64,000 nucleotides of DNA from an uncultured Formosa sp. (GCF_947500765.1 NZ_CANMTH010000006.1:186001-250000), one strand, 5' to 3'; shown: positions 36,386 through 45,853, counted from the first letter of the stretch. Numbers and translations are program-made. The notes: generated by a model not told the origin, from the letters alone.

Positions 36386-38060
36386 AACCTATTTAAAAGT
36401 GAAACTACAATATTTAATAGTCTGTTTTTTTATGTTACTTTTTGTAACATCACTTAGCGGACAAAATAATGTAGAAAAACTTTTTACAAATAGAGAATAC
36501 ACTAAGGTTATAGAGATTTTAAGAGAAAAAGAAGCTAAAGAACCACTCACATTACGCGATTATTTTTTACTAACAAAGTCTTATGGTCGTACCCAACAAT
36601 ATGCAAATGGTTTAATTTACTCTAACCAAATGATTGGTAGAAGTTTAAAAGACAAAGACACTACCAATTTGATAAAGGCCTTTAATTTAAAAGCTGAAAA
36701 CTTAATAGATTCTGGTGGCTATAATGATGGTCTTATATTTTGTGAAAATGTAAGCCCTATTTTTAGAGAACAAGACTCCATAGTATTTCAAAACTTATGC
36801 TTTAAATGGGGTATGATGTATTACCATACAGACCAATATCAAAAAGCTTATGAAACCTATAATAAAATTACCTTACCAAAATATAGAACTCTAAATCTAT
36901 TTAATAATAATTACGCTTTAACTCTTATGGGGTTAGAAAAATGGGATGAAGCCTTATACTATTTTAAAAAATCGATTAAACAATACAAGTCTAATAATAA
37001 CACAGAAAGCTTAAATTTAAACTACTCTAATATTTCAATTGTTTATATGCATCTTGGAAAGTGGGAAGAATCAAAAGTATATTTAGATTCAGCGGCTAGT
37101 GTCTTAAATAGTGACAGTCCATTACGAGCAAAAAAAGGAATTTATACCAATTATTTTAAATTATATCAAATTCAAGGAAATCAGGAGAAGGCTGCCCGTT
37201 ATCTAGAATTAATTTCACAAGTAAACGAAAATATTTACAGAGCAAAAATCAATGAAGAAATCGATGCTCTTGAGACTTCCAACAGAAGAGAAGACCAATT
37301 AAAAGGAAAGATTAGATCATCTGAAAAACAAAAACTTTGGGGAGCAATTGCCTCATTATTGGCTTTAATAGGTTTTATAAGTACTATTTTCTATTTTAAA
37401 TATAAAAATGTAAAAGCTGCTCATGAGAAATCTGTGACAGAGCAACAGCTTCTACGTTCCCAAATGACCCCACATTTTATTTTTAATTCGTTGTCTGTAA
37501 TTCAGGGTATGATATTAAATAAAGAAGATAAAAAAGCAGTAAAGTATTTGTCTAAATTTTCTAAATTATTAAGGCTAATTTTAGAAAGCTCAAGAGAAAA
37601 ATTAGTATCTGTTAAAGAAGAACTTTTAGCTATGCAAAGTTATGTAGAATTGCAAAACCTAAGCCGATTGCAACCGTTTGAATATAATGTAGATATAGAT
37701 GAATCTATAAATGAAGAAGACATCCTTATTCCTCCAATGCTAATTCAACCTTTTATAGAAAATGCTATAGAACATGGATTTAAAGATCAAATAGACAATC
37801 CGAAAATTAAAATAGAATTAACAACCAAACAAAATGTGCTTATTTGTGTTATAAAAGATAATGGAATAGGTCTTAATGCAACCAAAAACACAACTAAAAG
37901 TCATAAAAACTCGCTTGCCACAAAGATTACTTCAGAGCGTTTAAAAATATTGTCTAAAGATTTTAAGATCGAATCGAATCTTATTCTCGAAGACAGAGAA
38001 AAATATAACGAAAAGGGAACTCAGGTAACGTTAATGATTCCGTTTAAAAAAGAAACATGA
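36375..38060 (+). CDS. LytS-type sensor histidine kinase with TPR sensor region
   Basis: A sensor kinase of about 561 residues, counted from the ATG at 36375 (an in-frame ATG at 36351 lies inside the ankyrin gene). Order: signal or membrane segment (about residues 8-27), extracytoplasmic tetratricopeptide-like repeats (about 30-270), one transmembrane helix (about 315-335), then the His_kinase (PF06580-type) domain with phospho-acceptor His367 in 'QMTPHFIFNSLSV' and the ATPase motifs 'PPMLIQPFIENAIEHG' and 'DNGIGL'. It overlaps the ankyrin gene by 11 nt and the regulator gene by 4 nt, which indicates one operon. Confidence 0.88.
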   Translation: MAIKTYLKVKLQYLIVCFFMLLFVTSLSGQNNVEKLFTNREYTKVIEILREKEAKEPLTLRDYFLLTKSYGRTQQYANGLIYSNQMIGRSLKDKDTTNLIKAFNLKAENLIDSGGYNDGLIFCENVSPIFREQDSIVFQNLCFKWGMMYYHTDQYQKAYETYNKITLPKYRTLNLFNNNYALTLMGLEKWDEALYYFKKSIKQYKSNNNTESLNLNYSNISIVYMHLGKWEESKVYLDSAASVLNSDSPLRAKKGIYTNYFKLYQIQGNQEKAARYLELISQVNENIYRAKINEEIDALETSNRREDQLKGKIRSSEKQKLWGAIASLLALIGFISTIFYFKYKNVKAAHEKSVTEQQLLRSQMTPHFIFNSLSVIQGMILNKEDKKAVKYLSKFSKLLRLILESSREKLVSVKEELLAMQSYVELQNLSRLQPFEYNVDIDESINEEDILIPPMLIQPFIENAIEHGFKDQIDNPKIKIELTTKQNVLICVIKDNGIGLNATKNTTKSHKNSLATKITSERLKILSKDFKIESNLILEDREKYNEKGTQVTLMIPFKKET

Positions 38061-38794
38061 AAATGAAAGCTTTAATAGTAGAAGACGAATTATACATTAG
38101 AAAAGGACTTCTAGCTATGATAAATAGTTTAGATAAAGACATTACAATTTTAGGCGAATGCGAATCTGTAAAAGAGGCTGCTACGGTAACCAATGCTTGT
38201 AAACCAGACCTTATTTTCTTAGATATTAATTTACGTGATGGCAATGCTTTCGATTTCTTAGAGCAAGTTGAAAACCTAGATTTTCAGGTAATTTTTATAA
38301 CCGCATACGAGCAATATGCGTTACAAGCCATAAAAAATGGAGCTATAGATTATATTTTAAAACCAGTAGATATAGAAGAGCTAGAGTTAGCTATAGATAA
38401 GGCATTGGGTACAGACAAATCTGTACGCGAAGAACAAATTGAAATTGTAAAAGATCAGTTAATAAACAAAGACAAAAACAAACTAGTTTTGAGTTTGCAA
38501 GAAGGATATCAGGTTATTGATTTTAAAGAGTTGTTGTATTGTAAATCTGATAAAGGTTACACCACATTTTTCTTAACTAACGGGAAATCTTTTTTAGCTT
38601 CAAAACCTATTAAAGAATATGAAAGTCAATTACCCGAAGATAATTTTATCCGCACACACCAATCTTACATTGTTAATATGACTTTTGTAGATAAATACGA
38701 TAAGAATGGCTATATCTATTTAAAAAGTGGCGAAAAAATACCAGTGGCTTCACGCAGAAAAGACAATTTTGTCTCTAAGTTAATTAAGGGATAG
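38057..38794 (+). CDS. LytTR-family response regulator
   Basis: A 245-residue two-component response regulator. The receiver domain has the phospho-acceptor Asp56 in 'DLIFLDINLRDG' and the conserved Lys in 'IDYILKPVD'. The C-terminal LytTR DNA-binding domain (about residues 140-245) shows 'LLYCKSDKGYTTFFLTNGK' and 'FIRTHQSYIVNM'. Its ATG overlaps the kinase stop (ATGA), so it is the cognate partner. Targets are unknown. Confidence 0.93.
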   Translation: MKMKALIVEDELYIRKGLLAMINSLDKDITILGECESVKEAATVTNACKPDLIFLDINLRDGNAFDFLEQVENLDFQVIFITAYEQYALQAIKNGAIDYILKPVDIEELELAIDKALGTDKSVREEQIEIVKDQLINKDKNKLVLSLQEGYQVIDFKELLYCKSDKGYTTFFLTNGKSFLASKPIKEYESQLPEDNFIRTHQSYIVNMTFVDKYDKNGYIYLKSGEKIPVASRRKDNFVSKLIKG

Positions 38795-39088
38795 TTTAGC
38801 TGTTAGTTTAGAACTATAGTCTTTATAAAAATATTCTTTCAAGCTTTCTAATAATCAACATTAGTCTAATAGAGGTTCATCCTTTTTAGAAAAAACCGAC
38901 TTCAAAAATAAAAAGATATTCTTGTTCCCGACACCTATAAATCAGAAAGGTATAAGCAGAAACGATACTATTCAAAATGTTTCATTCAAATCTAGCTCAC
39001 GAATATTAATTCAACCCAATCACATATTAATTGCTTCATTTTTATTGATTGTATCTATTTTAATTTAGTTACTCATAATAACTAAATA
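38795..39088. other. 294-nt gap with a sequence relic
   Basis: No gene. The stretch 38917-38954 resembles 28030-28063 (common TTCCC and TATAAATCAGA), the only structure I can point to. Confidence 0.35.
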
Positions 39089-39502
39089 ATGGAAAACCAC
39101 ACCACACAAGAAATCGAATTAAAGGTTTTAGAGGCTTTACCACAGGAGAAAACTCAAGAAATGATGGCCCTTTACGGAACATCTATGAACATGGAAACTT
39201 ATGCAAAATTATGTTTTGTACTATTGTTTGTACTCGTTTTAATTCATAATATATTTATTGCAGGTAATAGTTATGCCATAGATACTTACGATACTATCAT
39301 GACTGTGGAGTTATCTATAGTAGGTGTTATTGTCTTTACAGTTTTTATAATTGCTGGTATTGCAATGTCTAAATTAAGCCAAATAAAAAAGTTAATTATA
39401 GAAAACAGTAAAAGATATAAGCTTAAAAAACAAGAACTAGGTAAGGAATTTAGCTTCTTAGCTATTCATTTATATGGTGGTCGAGGTATTACTATTAAGT
39501 AA
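39089..39502 (+). CDS. Two-helix membrane protein of unknown function
   Basis: A 137-residue protein with a polar N-terminal helix ('TTQEIELKVLEALPQEKTQEMMALYG', read in two parts), two transmembrane helices (about residues 39-60 and 75-97) and a cytoplasmic basic tail. No family recognised. The gene stands alone in a gap-rich stretch. Confidence 0.6.
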   Translation: MENHTTQEIELKVLEALPQEKTQEMMALYGTSMNMETYAKLCFVLLFVLVLIHNIFIAGNSYAIDTYDTIMTVELSIVGVIVFTVFIIAGIAMSKLSQIKKLIIENSKRYKLKKQELGKEFSFLAIHLYGGRGITIK

Positions 39503-39710
39503 ATAAAAAATCTGGAAATATAAAATAGGATTAGCCATTAGCAGCCTATGAATAGTGTCTTGAGGTTCTAAAAGAAAGATCTCAAGAAAGAAGTTTTTTT
39601 ATTCAAACTTAAACTTTAGGCCTATACAATTAACAACTCATCTTAAAGCACTTAAAGAGGTTCTATTCAACTTTTATTTATTAAATTACATACATAATCA
39701 TGTAGCAAAA

Positions 39711-39718
39711 TACTTTTG
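39711..39718 (+). promoter_or_regulatory. TAnnTTTG box coinciding with the AraC start codon
   Basis: TACTTTTG fits the -7 consensus, and its last three bases are the TTG start of the AraC gene. Either the box is accidental or the true start lies further in. Confidence 0.35.
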
Positions 39719-40588
39719 TACACCTCTTTAAAACAGACACTTTCTTTTTTTAAAATTGAATGTAATAGACCTTATTACATCTCTGCAGGTAGTGATTTTT
39801 TAAAATTTCAAAAAAAACCATTTAGAATAAATTTTTACGCGTTGTTTATTTGTACTCGTGGAAATATTATCATTGAAGTAGACAATAAAGAATATACAAT
39901 TAGTAAAAATAATATACTTGTCTCTGCACCATCTACAACCATTTATATTAAAAACGTATCTGAAAATTTAAAAATAGATATGCTGTTATTCGAGAATAAT
40001 TTCTTGCTTAAAAATGTAAGTGACCCCTTTATTGTTGAAAAAATTTTATTATTTCAGAACGACAACTATTCTCTGATTTTTACAGATATTACCGCTACAA
40101 AAAACCTGATTAATCTATTTATTTATTTAAAAGCCAAATCTGAAAAGCAAACGAAATTTACAGACGAAATTATTAGAACCATTATTTTTAATATGCTTTT
40201 AGAAATTGCAGAACTATCAGATCAGTTTAATACAGGAAACCCCCATGCTAACAAGTCTACTTCAGATTTACACCTAAAATTTAAAGAACTCGTTGCTAAA
40301 CATATTTTAGAACATAAATCTGTCAATTTTTACTGCAAGAAATTAAACATATCAAATAAATATTTAATAGAAATTGTAAAAAAATCTAGCGAAAAAACAC
40401 CACATGAAATTATAGATGAAATCTTACTTAAAGAAGCCTACATTCTATTAGGAAACACCAGTTTAACCATTTCAGAAATTTCGTTTAAACTTCAATTTAA
40501 TTCGGTATCTGCTTTTGGTCGTTTTTTTAAAAAACACACAACACACTCTCCTACAGCTTACAGACAAAAGGAACACTTAAAGGCATAA
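39716..40588 (+). CDS. AraC family transcriptional regulator
   Basis: A 290-residue regulator. It has an N-terminal cupin-like sensor domain (about residues 10-110, with 'INFYALFICTRGNIIIEVDNK') and a C-terminal double helix-turn-helix AraC domain (about 190-290, with 'ISNKYLIEIVKKSSEKTPHEIIDEILLKEAYILL' type and 'ISEISFKLQFNSVSAFGRFFKKHTTHSPTAYR'; only parts quoted). The start is a TTG because the next in-frame ATG would delete most of the sensor domain. It may regulate the dehydrogenase gene downstream. Confidence 0.85.
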   Translation: MYTSLKQTLSFFKIECNRPYYISAGSDFLKFQKKPFRINFYALFICTRGNIIIEVDNKEYTISKNNILVSAPSTTIYIKNVSENLKIDMLLFENNFLLKNVSDPFIVEKILLFQNDNYSLIFTDITATKNLINLFIYLKAKSEKQTKFTDEIIRTIIFNMLLEIAELSDQFNTGNPHANKSTSDLHLKFKELVAKHILEHKSVNFYCKKLNISNKYLIEIVKKSSEKTPHEIIDEILLKEAYILLGNTSLTISEISFKLQFNSVSAFGRFFKKHTTHSPTAYRQKEHLKA

Positions 40589-40684
40589 AAAAACATTTAA
40601 GGACACTAAAACAGAAATTCAGGATAGTATTTAAGCGCAAGTTTGAAGTAACTTTATAATATATAATAATTAAAAAATCACACA

Positions 40685-41581
40685 ATGAACTACAAATACG
40701 TAACTGTGGCTGGAAGTGGTGTTTTAGGATATCAAATTGCTTTCCAAACTGCTTTTCATGGATTTAATGTGACAGTCTATGATATAAATGATGACGTTCT
40801 AGATAAAGCAAAAGCTAGATTTAAAACATTATGTGAGAATTACAAAACAACTTTAAATGCTACAAAAGAACAATTAGATGCTACCTATAAAAATTTAAGT
40901 TACACTTCAGATTTAAAAGTAGCAGTAAAAGATGCCGATTTAATGATTGAAGCTGTCCCTGAGAATCCAAAGATTAAAATAGATTTTTATGAAAAACTAG
41001 GTCAGGTAGCTCCCAAAAAAACAATTTTTGCAACCAATTCTTCTACACTTATTCCTAGTCAATTTGCTCATGCAACAGGAAGACCTACTCAATTTTTAGC
41101 CTTGCATTTTGCTAATAAAATTTGGAAATACAATACAGCCGAAATTATGGGGCATCCAGAAACAGATCCTAAAGTATTTAACGATGTTGTGGCATTTGGT
41201 AAAGCTATAGGCATGCTAACTCTACCATTGCATAAAGAACACCATGGCTATATACTAAACTCATTATTAGTGCCTTTATTAAGAGCAGCGTCAGAATTAC
41301 TTATAAAAGGAATTGCTGAACCTGAAATAATTGATAAAACATGGATGAAAGCCACTGGAGCTCCAGTTGGACCTTTTGCTATTCTAGATACGGTTGGCAT
41401 AACAACAGCGTATAATATTTATAAAATGTCTGCAGAAAAAACTAAAGATCCTAATGCAATTAAAGCTGTAGAATACTTAAAAGAACATTTTATTGATAAA
41501 AATAGACTTGGCGTATCTACAGGAGAAGGTTTTTATAAATATCCAAACCCGACATACTTAGAACCTGATTTCTTAAAATAA
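40685..41581 (+). CDS. 3-hydroxyacyl-CoA dehydrogenase family protein
   Basis: A 298-residue NAD-dependent dehydrogenase. The Rossmann motif is 'VAGSGVLGYQIAFQTAFHG' (residues 8-26), the substrate-site 'ATNSSTLIPSQFA' and 'FLALHFANKIW' (catalytic His) are intact, and the C-terminal helical domain has 'GAPVGPFAILDTVGI'. This is the stand-alone form that oxidises or reduces 3-hydroxybutyryl-type CoA or similar acids. It lies 96 nt downstream of the AraC gene and may be its target. Confidence 0.86.
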   Translation: MNYKYVTVAGSGVLGYQIAFQTAFHGFNVTVYDINDDVLDKAKARFKTLCENYKTTLNATKEQLDATYKNLSYTSDLKVAVKDADLMIEAVPENPKIKIDFYEKLGQVAPKKTIFATNSSTLIPSQFAHATGRPTQFLALHFANKIWKYNTAEIMGHPETDPKVFNDVVAFGKAIGMLTLPLHKEHHGYILNSLLVPLLRAASELLIKGIAEPEIIDKTWMKATGAPVGPFAILDTVGITTAYNIYKMSAEKTKDPNAIKAVEYLKEHFIDKNRLGVSTGEGFYKYPNPTYLEPDFLK

Positions 41582-41611
41582 GAAATGCACTCCTACAGTG
41601 TTAGTTTTTTT

Positions 41612-41656
41612 AGCGACTATTATGCTTAATTAAATTTTTGCTTTTAGTCGCTTTTG
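41612..41656 (+). terminator. Weak hairpin after the dehydrogenase gene
   Basis: AGCGACTA (41612-41619) pairs with TAGTCGCT (41645-41652) around a 25-nt loop, followed by TTTT. Confidence 0.5.
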
Positions 41657-41990
41657 TATAAACAAAATGTACATGTATTACTTTGTATTTCTTTTTTAAC
41701 ACCTAATTTAATGCCTACTCTATTTTCTTAAAACTAAACGTTCCCAAAAGAAGAAAATAAAATTATAAGATTAAACAATTACGCTCCCATTTTCTAAAAC
41801 ACATATTATTTTCCCTTTCTTTTTGTATGAATTAAATTCGTTTCATAAAAGACAGTGTATTCATCAAATCATACGCGCTATTATTTTAAATCACAAAATT
41901 CTTATATTACTCTTTACTATTACCACGGTTTTATTAATTTCATTTTAAATAGACAGAAAAAACCTTGTACTATACATTAGGAATAGACTT
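41657..41990. other. Non-coding gap
   Basis: About 330 nt, AT-rich. I see no gene, repeat or structured element. Confidence 0.4.
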
Positions 41991-42938
41991 ATGAAACAAA
42001 AGAAAGAGAATCGAAAACAAACCAAAAAGACAAGGCGTATACTCCTTTTTATTGTATTAAGTGTGATTTGTATATCTATTATAAGTGCTATTCTTTTAAA
42101 AAAACCAGAGATTATTATATTTATTGTTTTCTTTACTTTTATCCTAGTATTCATGTCTTTTGGCATAAAGATGTTACAGACAAGAATAAAAATTCTGAAA
42201 AGTTCGGAAGGATTATTAACTACCATTTTAAACTCTAATAAAAAAGACTTACAGGCTCCAGGTCCTCAATTTTATTCGAATCCGATGTATTTTCACATCT
42301 TCCTAATCGTCTTAATTTTATTAAATTTAATTCTATCTCAATTCAATATAGAAACCTTTAACGACTCGTATTACGATCGCTTTTATGATGATTTAGTTTT
42401 TCAGTTTAACGTCGCAATTTTATTCACTATTATAGGCGTTCTTAATCCGTTTTTAGAATTACCAAAACGTGTAACAGATAAAATTAAAGATAGTAACCAC
42501 AAATTTTATCTGTTTCTTTTAAACAAAACCAAGTTGTTTTATTCTAGAGTATTGGCATGTATTTTAGTTATTTTATGCTTTATCTATAAAGATTGGTTAG
42601 TGTTCTCTAATTTTTTTCAAGATAATTTAGTCTTAAAAGGGATAGATATAGCCTTAGTTGTTTTTGTATTAAGTGTTACTTATAGAATGATTACGTATGC
42701 TAAAAGTTTTCTACTTGAAAATATTTTTAGAGTTATAAAAACGTTTTCTATAGTCACAACTTCTCTATTTATTTTAGTCCCTCTTGTCCCTTTAACACTG
42801 ATTACTTTATTTATTTTAGATATAGATGAACGCACATTTAACTTTATGCCCATCCCTTTTATTGGTTTTAATCTTATAATGGTTTATGTAGAATATAGCT
42901 TGCATGACAAACAAAAAACCAGCAACTATATAGTATAG
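41991..42938 (+). CDS. Polytopic membrane protein of unknown function
   Basis: A 315-residue protein with a very basic N-terminus ('KQKKENRKQTKKTRR') and about seven transmembrane segments (near residues 18-35, 38-58, 98-118, 137-155, 183-202, 215-235 and 245-300). No enzyme motif was found. The stop codon lies inside the hairpin that probably terminates the convergent lipoprotein gene. Confidence 0.62.
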   Translation: MKQKKENRKQTKKTRRILLFIVLSVICISIISAILLKKPEIIIFIVFFTFILVFMSFGIKMLQTRIKILKSSEGLLTTILNSNKKDLQAPGPQFYSNPMYFHIFLIVLILLNLILSQFNIETFNDSYYDRFYDDLVFQFNVAILFTIIGVLNPFLELPKRVTDKIKDSNHKFYLFLLNKTKLFYSRVLACILVILCFIYKDWLVFSNFFQDNLVLKGIDIALVVFVLSVTYRMITYAKSFLLENIFRVIKTFSIVTTSLFILVPLVPLTLITLFILDIDERTFNFMPIPFIGFNLIMVYVEYSLHDKQKTSNYIV

Positions 42939-42946
42939 TTACTGGT
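42912..42946 (-). terminator. Minus-strand terminator overlapping the plus-strand stop
   Basis: ACCAGCAACTATA (42918-42930) pairs with 42934-42946 with one mismatch, and an A run before it becomes a T run on the minus strand. It lies 27 nt after the lipoprotein stop. Confidence 0.65.
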
Positions 42947-42972
42947 ATACATTATTTGATGCTGAACGTATA

Positions 42973-43818
42973 TTATTCTATAAAACGACCTTTCAATTGT
43001 AATTCTGCTTGTTTGTAACCAATGTCTTTTACATATTCACTAGTTGAAACATCGTCGTAAACAATATATCCTAGATTTTCGTTAAAGTTAAGAGTAAATA
43101 AGGCCGTAGCGGTGTATTCGCCTATTACAGAAGCGTTAGATGTAAACACGTTAACCTGACCTTCTTCATTAGGATCTATCATATCTAAATCATTAGTTAA
43201 CGTTGAACTAAAAATATTGTTTCCTCCCGTTTCTGGCGTAGTCACATTTGTATATTCTGTAGTTCTTAAGGTAAGTCTAATAGGATAATTTCCAACATTT
43301 GTCCAAGTCTCTATTTCTATACCATTATAATTGGTATTTACTGAGGTGTCTGGTATGGTAATTTCAGAATTATTAAATACAATGGGGTGTTCTGTATCTA
43401 CAATAATTCTGTACACTTTAGAATTTGAATTGTCGGAGTTTGTAATTTTAAAATCTACTGTATTTGGGTAACTAAAATTTATGCTTTCTCCTACAGTTGC
43501 AGAATAAGTTTTAAATTCTTCGTCGTTAATTCTATATGAAATACTAGAGCCTTCAAAAGCAATTGTTGGTGTTATATTAGCAAAATCTACAGCCGATGGA
43601 AATAAACAAATAACTAAAGAATCTACAGGTTGAATATTTGCTGCTATCACAGAAAAAGTATGGTCCTGAGTTAACATATCGAAACTCGTAATTGCTAGTT
43701 CCTCATCTGTAACACCTGCTTCGCTGGAATTGTTAGTATCATCAGAACTACATCCAGAAAATAATAGCGTTGCAATAATTATTAAAGGCAATTGAAGGTG
43801 TTTTTTTAAATTTATCAT
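42973..43818 (-). CDS. Lipoprotein with cadherin/DUF5018-like domains
   Basis: A 281-residue lipoprotein: signal peptide, lipobox 'LLFSGC' (Cys23), Ser/Asp-rich linker, then an Ig-like domain with 'ITSFDMLTQDHTFSVIAANIQPVDSLVICLFPSAVDFANITPTI' order (quoted in part), which resembles DUF5018-type domains in Bacteroidota surface proteins. A second beta-sandwich of about 120 residues follows. Probably surface-exposed. Function unknown. Confidence 0.68.
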   Translation of the reverse strand: MINLKKHLQLPLIIIATLLFSGCSSDDTNNSSEAGVTDEELAITSFDMLTQDHTFSVIAANIQPVDSLVICLFPSAVDFANITPTIAFEGSSISYRINDEEFKTYSATVGESINFSYPNTVDFKITNSDNSNSKVYRIIVDTEHPIVFNNSEITIPDTSVNTNYNGIEIETWTNVGNYPIRLTLRTTEYTNVTTPETGGNNIFSSTLTNDLDMIDPNEEGQVNVFTSNASVIGEYTATALFTLNFNENLGYIVYDDVSTSEYVKDIGYKQAELQLKGRFIE

Positions 43819-43919
43819 ATTTATATATTAGATTAAACATGTGTGGCTATTTGCAAAAGTCTTGCCAAAATAAAAACGTTCAATTCTGATTAAAAAAATA
43901 ATTGATTATCTGTTTGTTT

Positions 43920-43992
43920 TAGCCCTGATTGCAACGGCATCCTTTTTTATTTTTTTTATAAAAAAGATAGAGTGAAAAGCAGGTATCAGCTA
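43920..43992 (+). ncRNA. Structured flavobacterial intergenic element (Flavo-1-like candidate)
   Basis: The stretch from TAGC-CCTG (43920-43927) to CAGG (43980-43983) and GCTA (43989-43992) closes an outer stem. Inside it ATC-TTTTTTAT pairs with ATAAAAAA-GAT around a T-rich loop. Elements of this look, with 'GCCCTGATTGCAACGGCATCC' (quoted in part) and 'GAGTGAAAAGCAGG', recur between genes of many flavobacteria. I think it is the Flavo-1 RNA family, but I could not check. It may also act as a terminator. Confidence 0.45.
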
Positions 43993-44031
43993 CTAAAAAA
44001 CGAAAATAATATAAGAGACTTAAAGGTGTTT

Positions 44032-44322
44032 TTAAATTACCGTTTCATAATGTTCTACAGTTGGAAACGGATCGTAGTAATGATGTAATAAGGCTTTCCA
44101 TTTTAAATACGCTTCAGAGGTTCTAAATCCAATATTATGGTCGTCCAGAGTATCCCAATTTACCAATAAAATGTATTTATTTTTATTCTCTATACACTTC
44201 TTTAAAGTATGATTGTGATAGCCTTTTATACCTCTTATATATTGTCCTGCTAATGCAAAATCTGCTTCAAATTGTTCACTCTGCCCTACTCTAACATTTA
44301 AAATGGCTACTTCAAGTATCAT
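44032..44322 (-). CDS. Antibiotic biosynthesis monooxygenase (ABM) family protein
   Basis: A 96-residue dimeric alpha-beta barrel protein: 'MILEVAILNVRVGQSEQFEADF' at the start, then 'YHNHTLKKCIENKNKYILLVNW' and 'WKALLHHYYDPFPTVEHY'. ABM-fold proteins include small monooxygenases and haem-degrading enzymes, and many are of unknown role. The start is set at ATG 44322, 4 nt after the stop of the preceding gene; a longer frame would overlap that gene. Third gene of a minus-strand operon. Confidence 0.82.
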   Translation of the reverse strand: MILEVAILNVRVGQSEQFEADFALAGQYIRGIKGYHNHTLKKCIENKNKYILLVNWDTLDDHNIGFRTSEAYLKWKALLHHYYDPFPTVEHYETVI

Positions 44323-44326
44323 CGTA

Positions 44327-44518
44327 TTATGTTTTATTTTTTTCACTTTTATAAAAAACATACGCAGATCCTGCTATAATAAGCATCCAAACAAGTCTGT
44401 AAATCCAAATATCCAAGTCCATGGTTAAAAATCGTCCAGTCGCGGCGTTGTTCCAAAAACTATATGCAATTTTAAAAACAGCAAAAATTAAGATTAGTAT
44501 TGGTACTAATTTATTCAT
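44327..44518 (-). CDS. Small two-helix membrane protein
   Basis: A 63-residue protein with two transmembrane helices (about residues 4-22 and 37-57) and a charged tail. It starts 1 nt after the stop of the aspartyl protease gene and ends 4 nt before the ABM gene, which supports it as real. Function unknown. Confidence 0.65.
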   Translation of the reverse strand: MNKLVPILILIFAVFKIAYSFWNNAATGRFLTMDLDIWIYRLVWMLIIAGSAYVFYKSEKNKT

Positions 44519-44519
44519 A

Positions 44520-45725
44520 TTATTCTCGGGTATTAAGTAATGTATTTTTAGTTAATAGCTGCTTATTTACAGTAATTTCGAACACCTCTCCCTCTATAGG
44601 TTTAATTTTTAATGTGACATTATCACCCAGATCTAAATTAGATTTTTTATTAATTAAATCGCAAATTACAACCTTATTGCCATTAATTTCTAAAATCTCA
44701 TCTCCGTAATGTAATTTTTGTTTAAGTGCTTTGTCCCACACAAAACCAATAATTAATGTATCGTTTTTAAGCGTTTTATTGAAATTATATTCTGGTACTT
44801 CTACATTTATACTGTCTGATTTAGAATTGAAGTAAAAGCGTTTATTAATAAAATCTATGGTTACAACACCATATTTTAATATCTCGGACCCCATTCTTGA
44901 ATTACGATCGTTTGTTGTGGTGGTTATAACGTTTTTAAATGCAACGTTATTAATTTCGAGTATTGGCAAATGCAATCGGTAATGTTTTTTTACAGGAACA
45001 TCGCCAAATAAACTAATAGCAGACGCGCCTTCACTTTCTCCAAGAGTATTAAAAATAGACTCTTCAAAAAAGCTTTCATAATTTCTTTTAGAAATATCGT
45101 ACAAGCCATTTGCACCAGTATCTATTAAAATTTGTTCTTTACCTTTTTTTTCACCTTTTAATTTTACCCATAGATACGGACTACTTTGCGAGCCATAAAT
45201 TTTAATTTTACTGGAATTCTTCTTATCTAGGTTTAACTTTTTCCGATTATCTGTAATACGTATTTTCTTGTGCTCTGCATCTATTTGTACAATAGAATTT
45301 CTAAGCATATTACTACCTATAAAACCATCTACACCAAAACACTCGAATAATGGATTTTTTGATTTATCGAACACTAAAGTCGCTGTGTTTTCGAAAACAA
45401 TATGTCCCAGTTTTAGTTTATTAACAGATACAACATCTAAGGTTTCTTTTATACCGCTAGCATCTGTAATGGGAATAGATTTTAATAATTTTGGCGAAAT
45501 TAAATCGTTAATTTCTTTAGATATAATATTCGGAGCACCAGTATCTAAAATAAATTTATACGTTACCCCTTCAATCTCTACAGGCACAATAATTTTCTCT
45601 GTTTCAAATTCGAAATCAAAGGTCGATAAATAATTTTTCTGCTTAGTTTCTCCTCTGTTTAAGTCAATATCTTGAGCAAAAACAGCAGAAACAATAAAGA
45701 ATAAAAGATAAGATAGGTTTTTCAT
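44520..45725 (-). CDS. Aspartyl protease family protein with PDZ domain
   Basis: A 401-residue exported protein with signal peptide (end near VFAQ). It has two retropepsin-like half-domains, each with its own active-site motif: 'FILDTGAPN' (about residue 60) and 'ILIDTGANGLYD' (about residue 200). A PDZ-like domain follows at the C-terminus ('GFVWDKALKQKLHYGDEILEINGNKV', about residues 315-345). Such periplasmic proteins cleave or bind peptides. It is the first gene of an operon with a small membrane protein and an ABM protein. Confidence 0.83.
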   Translation of the reverse strand: MKNLSYLLFFIVSAVFAQDIDLNRGETKQKNYLSTFDFEFETEKIIVPVEIEGVTYKFILDTGAPNIISKEINDLISPKLLKSIPITDASGIKETLDVVSVNKLKLGHIVFENTATLVFDKSKNPLFECFGVDGFIGSNMLRNSIVQIDAEHKKIRITDNRKKLNLDKKNSSKIKIYGSQSSPYLWVKLKGEKKGKEQILIDTGANGLYDISKRNYESFFEESIFNTLGESEGASAISLFGDVPVKKHYRLHLPILEINNVAFKNVITTTTNDRNSRMGSEILKYGVVTIDFINKRFYFNSKSDSINVEVPEYNFNKTLKNDTLIIGFVWDKALKQKLHYGDEILEINGNKVVICDLINKKSNLDLGDNVTLKIKPIEGEVFEITVNKQLLTKNTLLNTRE

Positions 45726-45853
45726 TTTAAGCTATTGGGCGATTTAAAAATACATGTTTTTACTTAAAATTCCTTTTAAATTTCACTTTATAACTGTAAT
45801 TATTAATCTAAGTATAGATAACATTTACGCCACATTTAATTAATATTGTAACC

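Noticed and set aside
44323..44361. N-terminal extension of the ABM protein (13 residues)
   Set aside because: It would overlap the small membrane protein gene and lies outside the ABM fold; ATG 44322 matches the family start.
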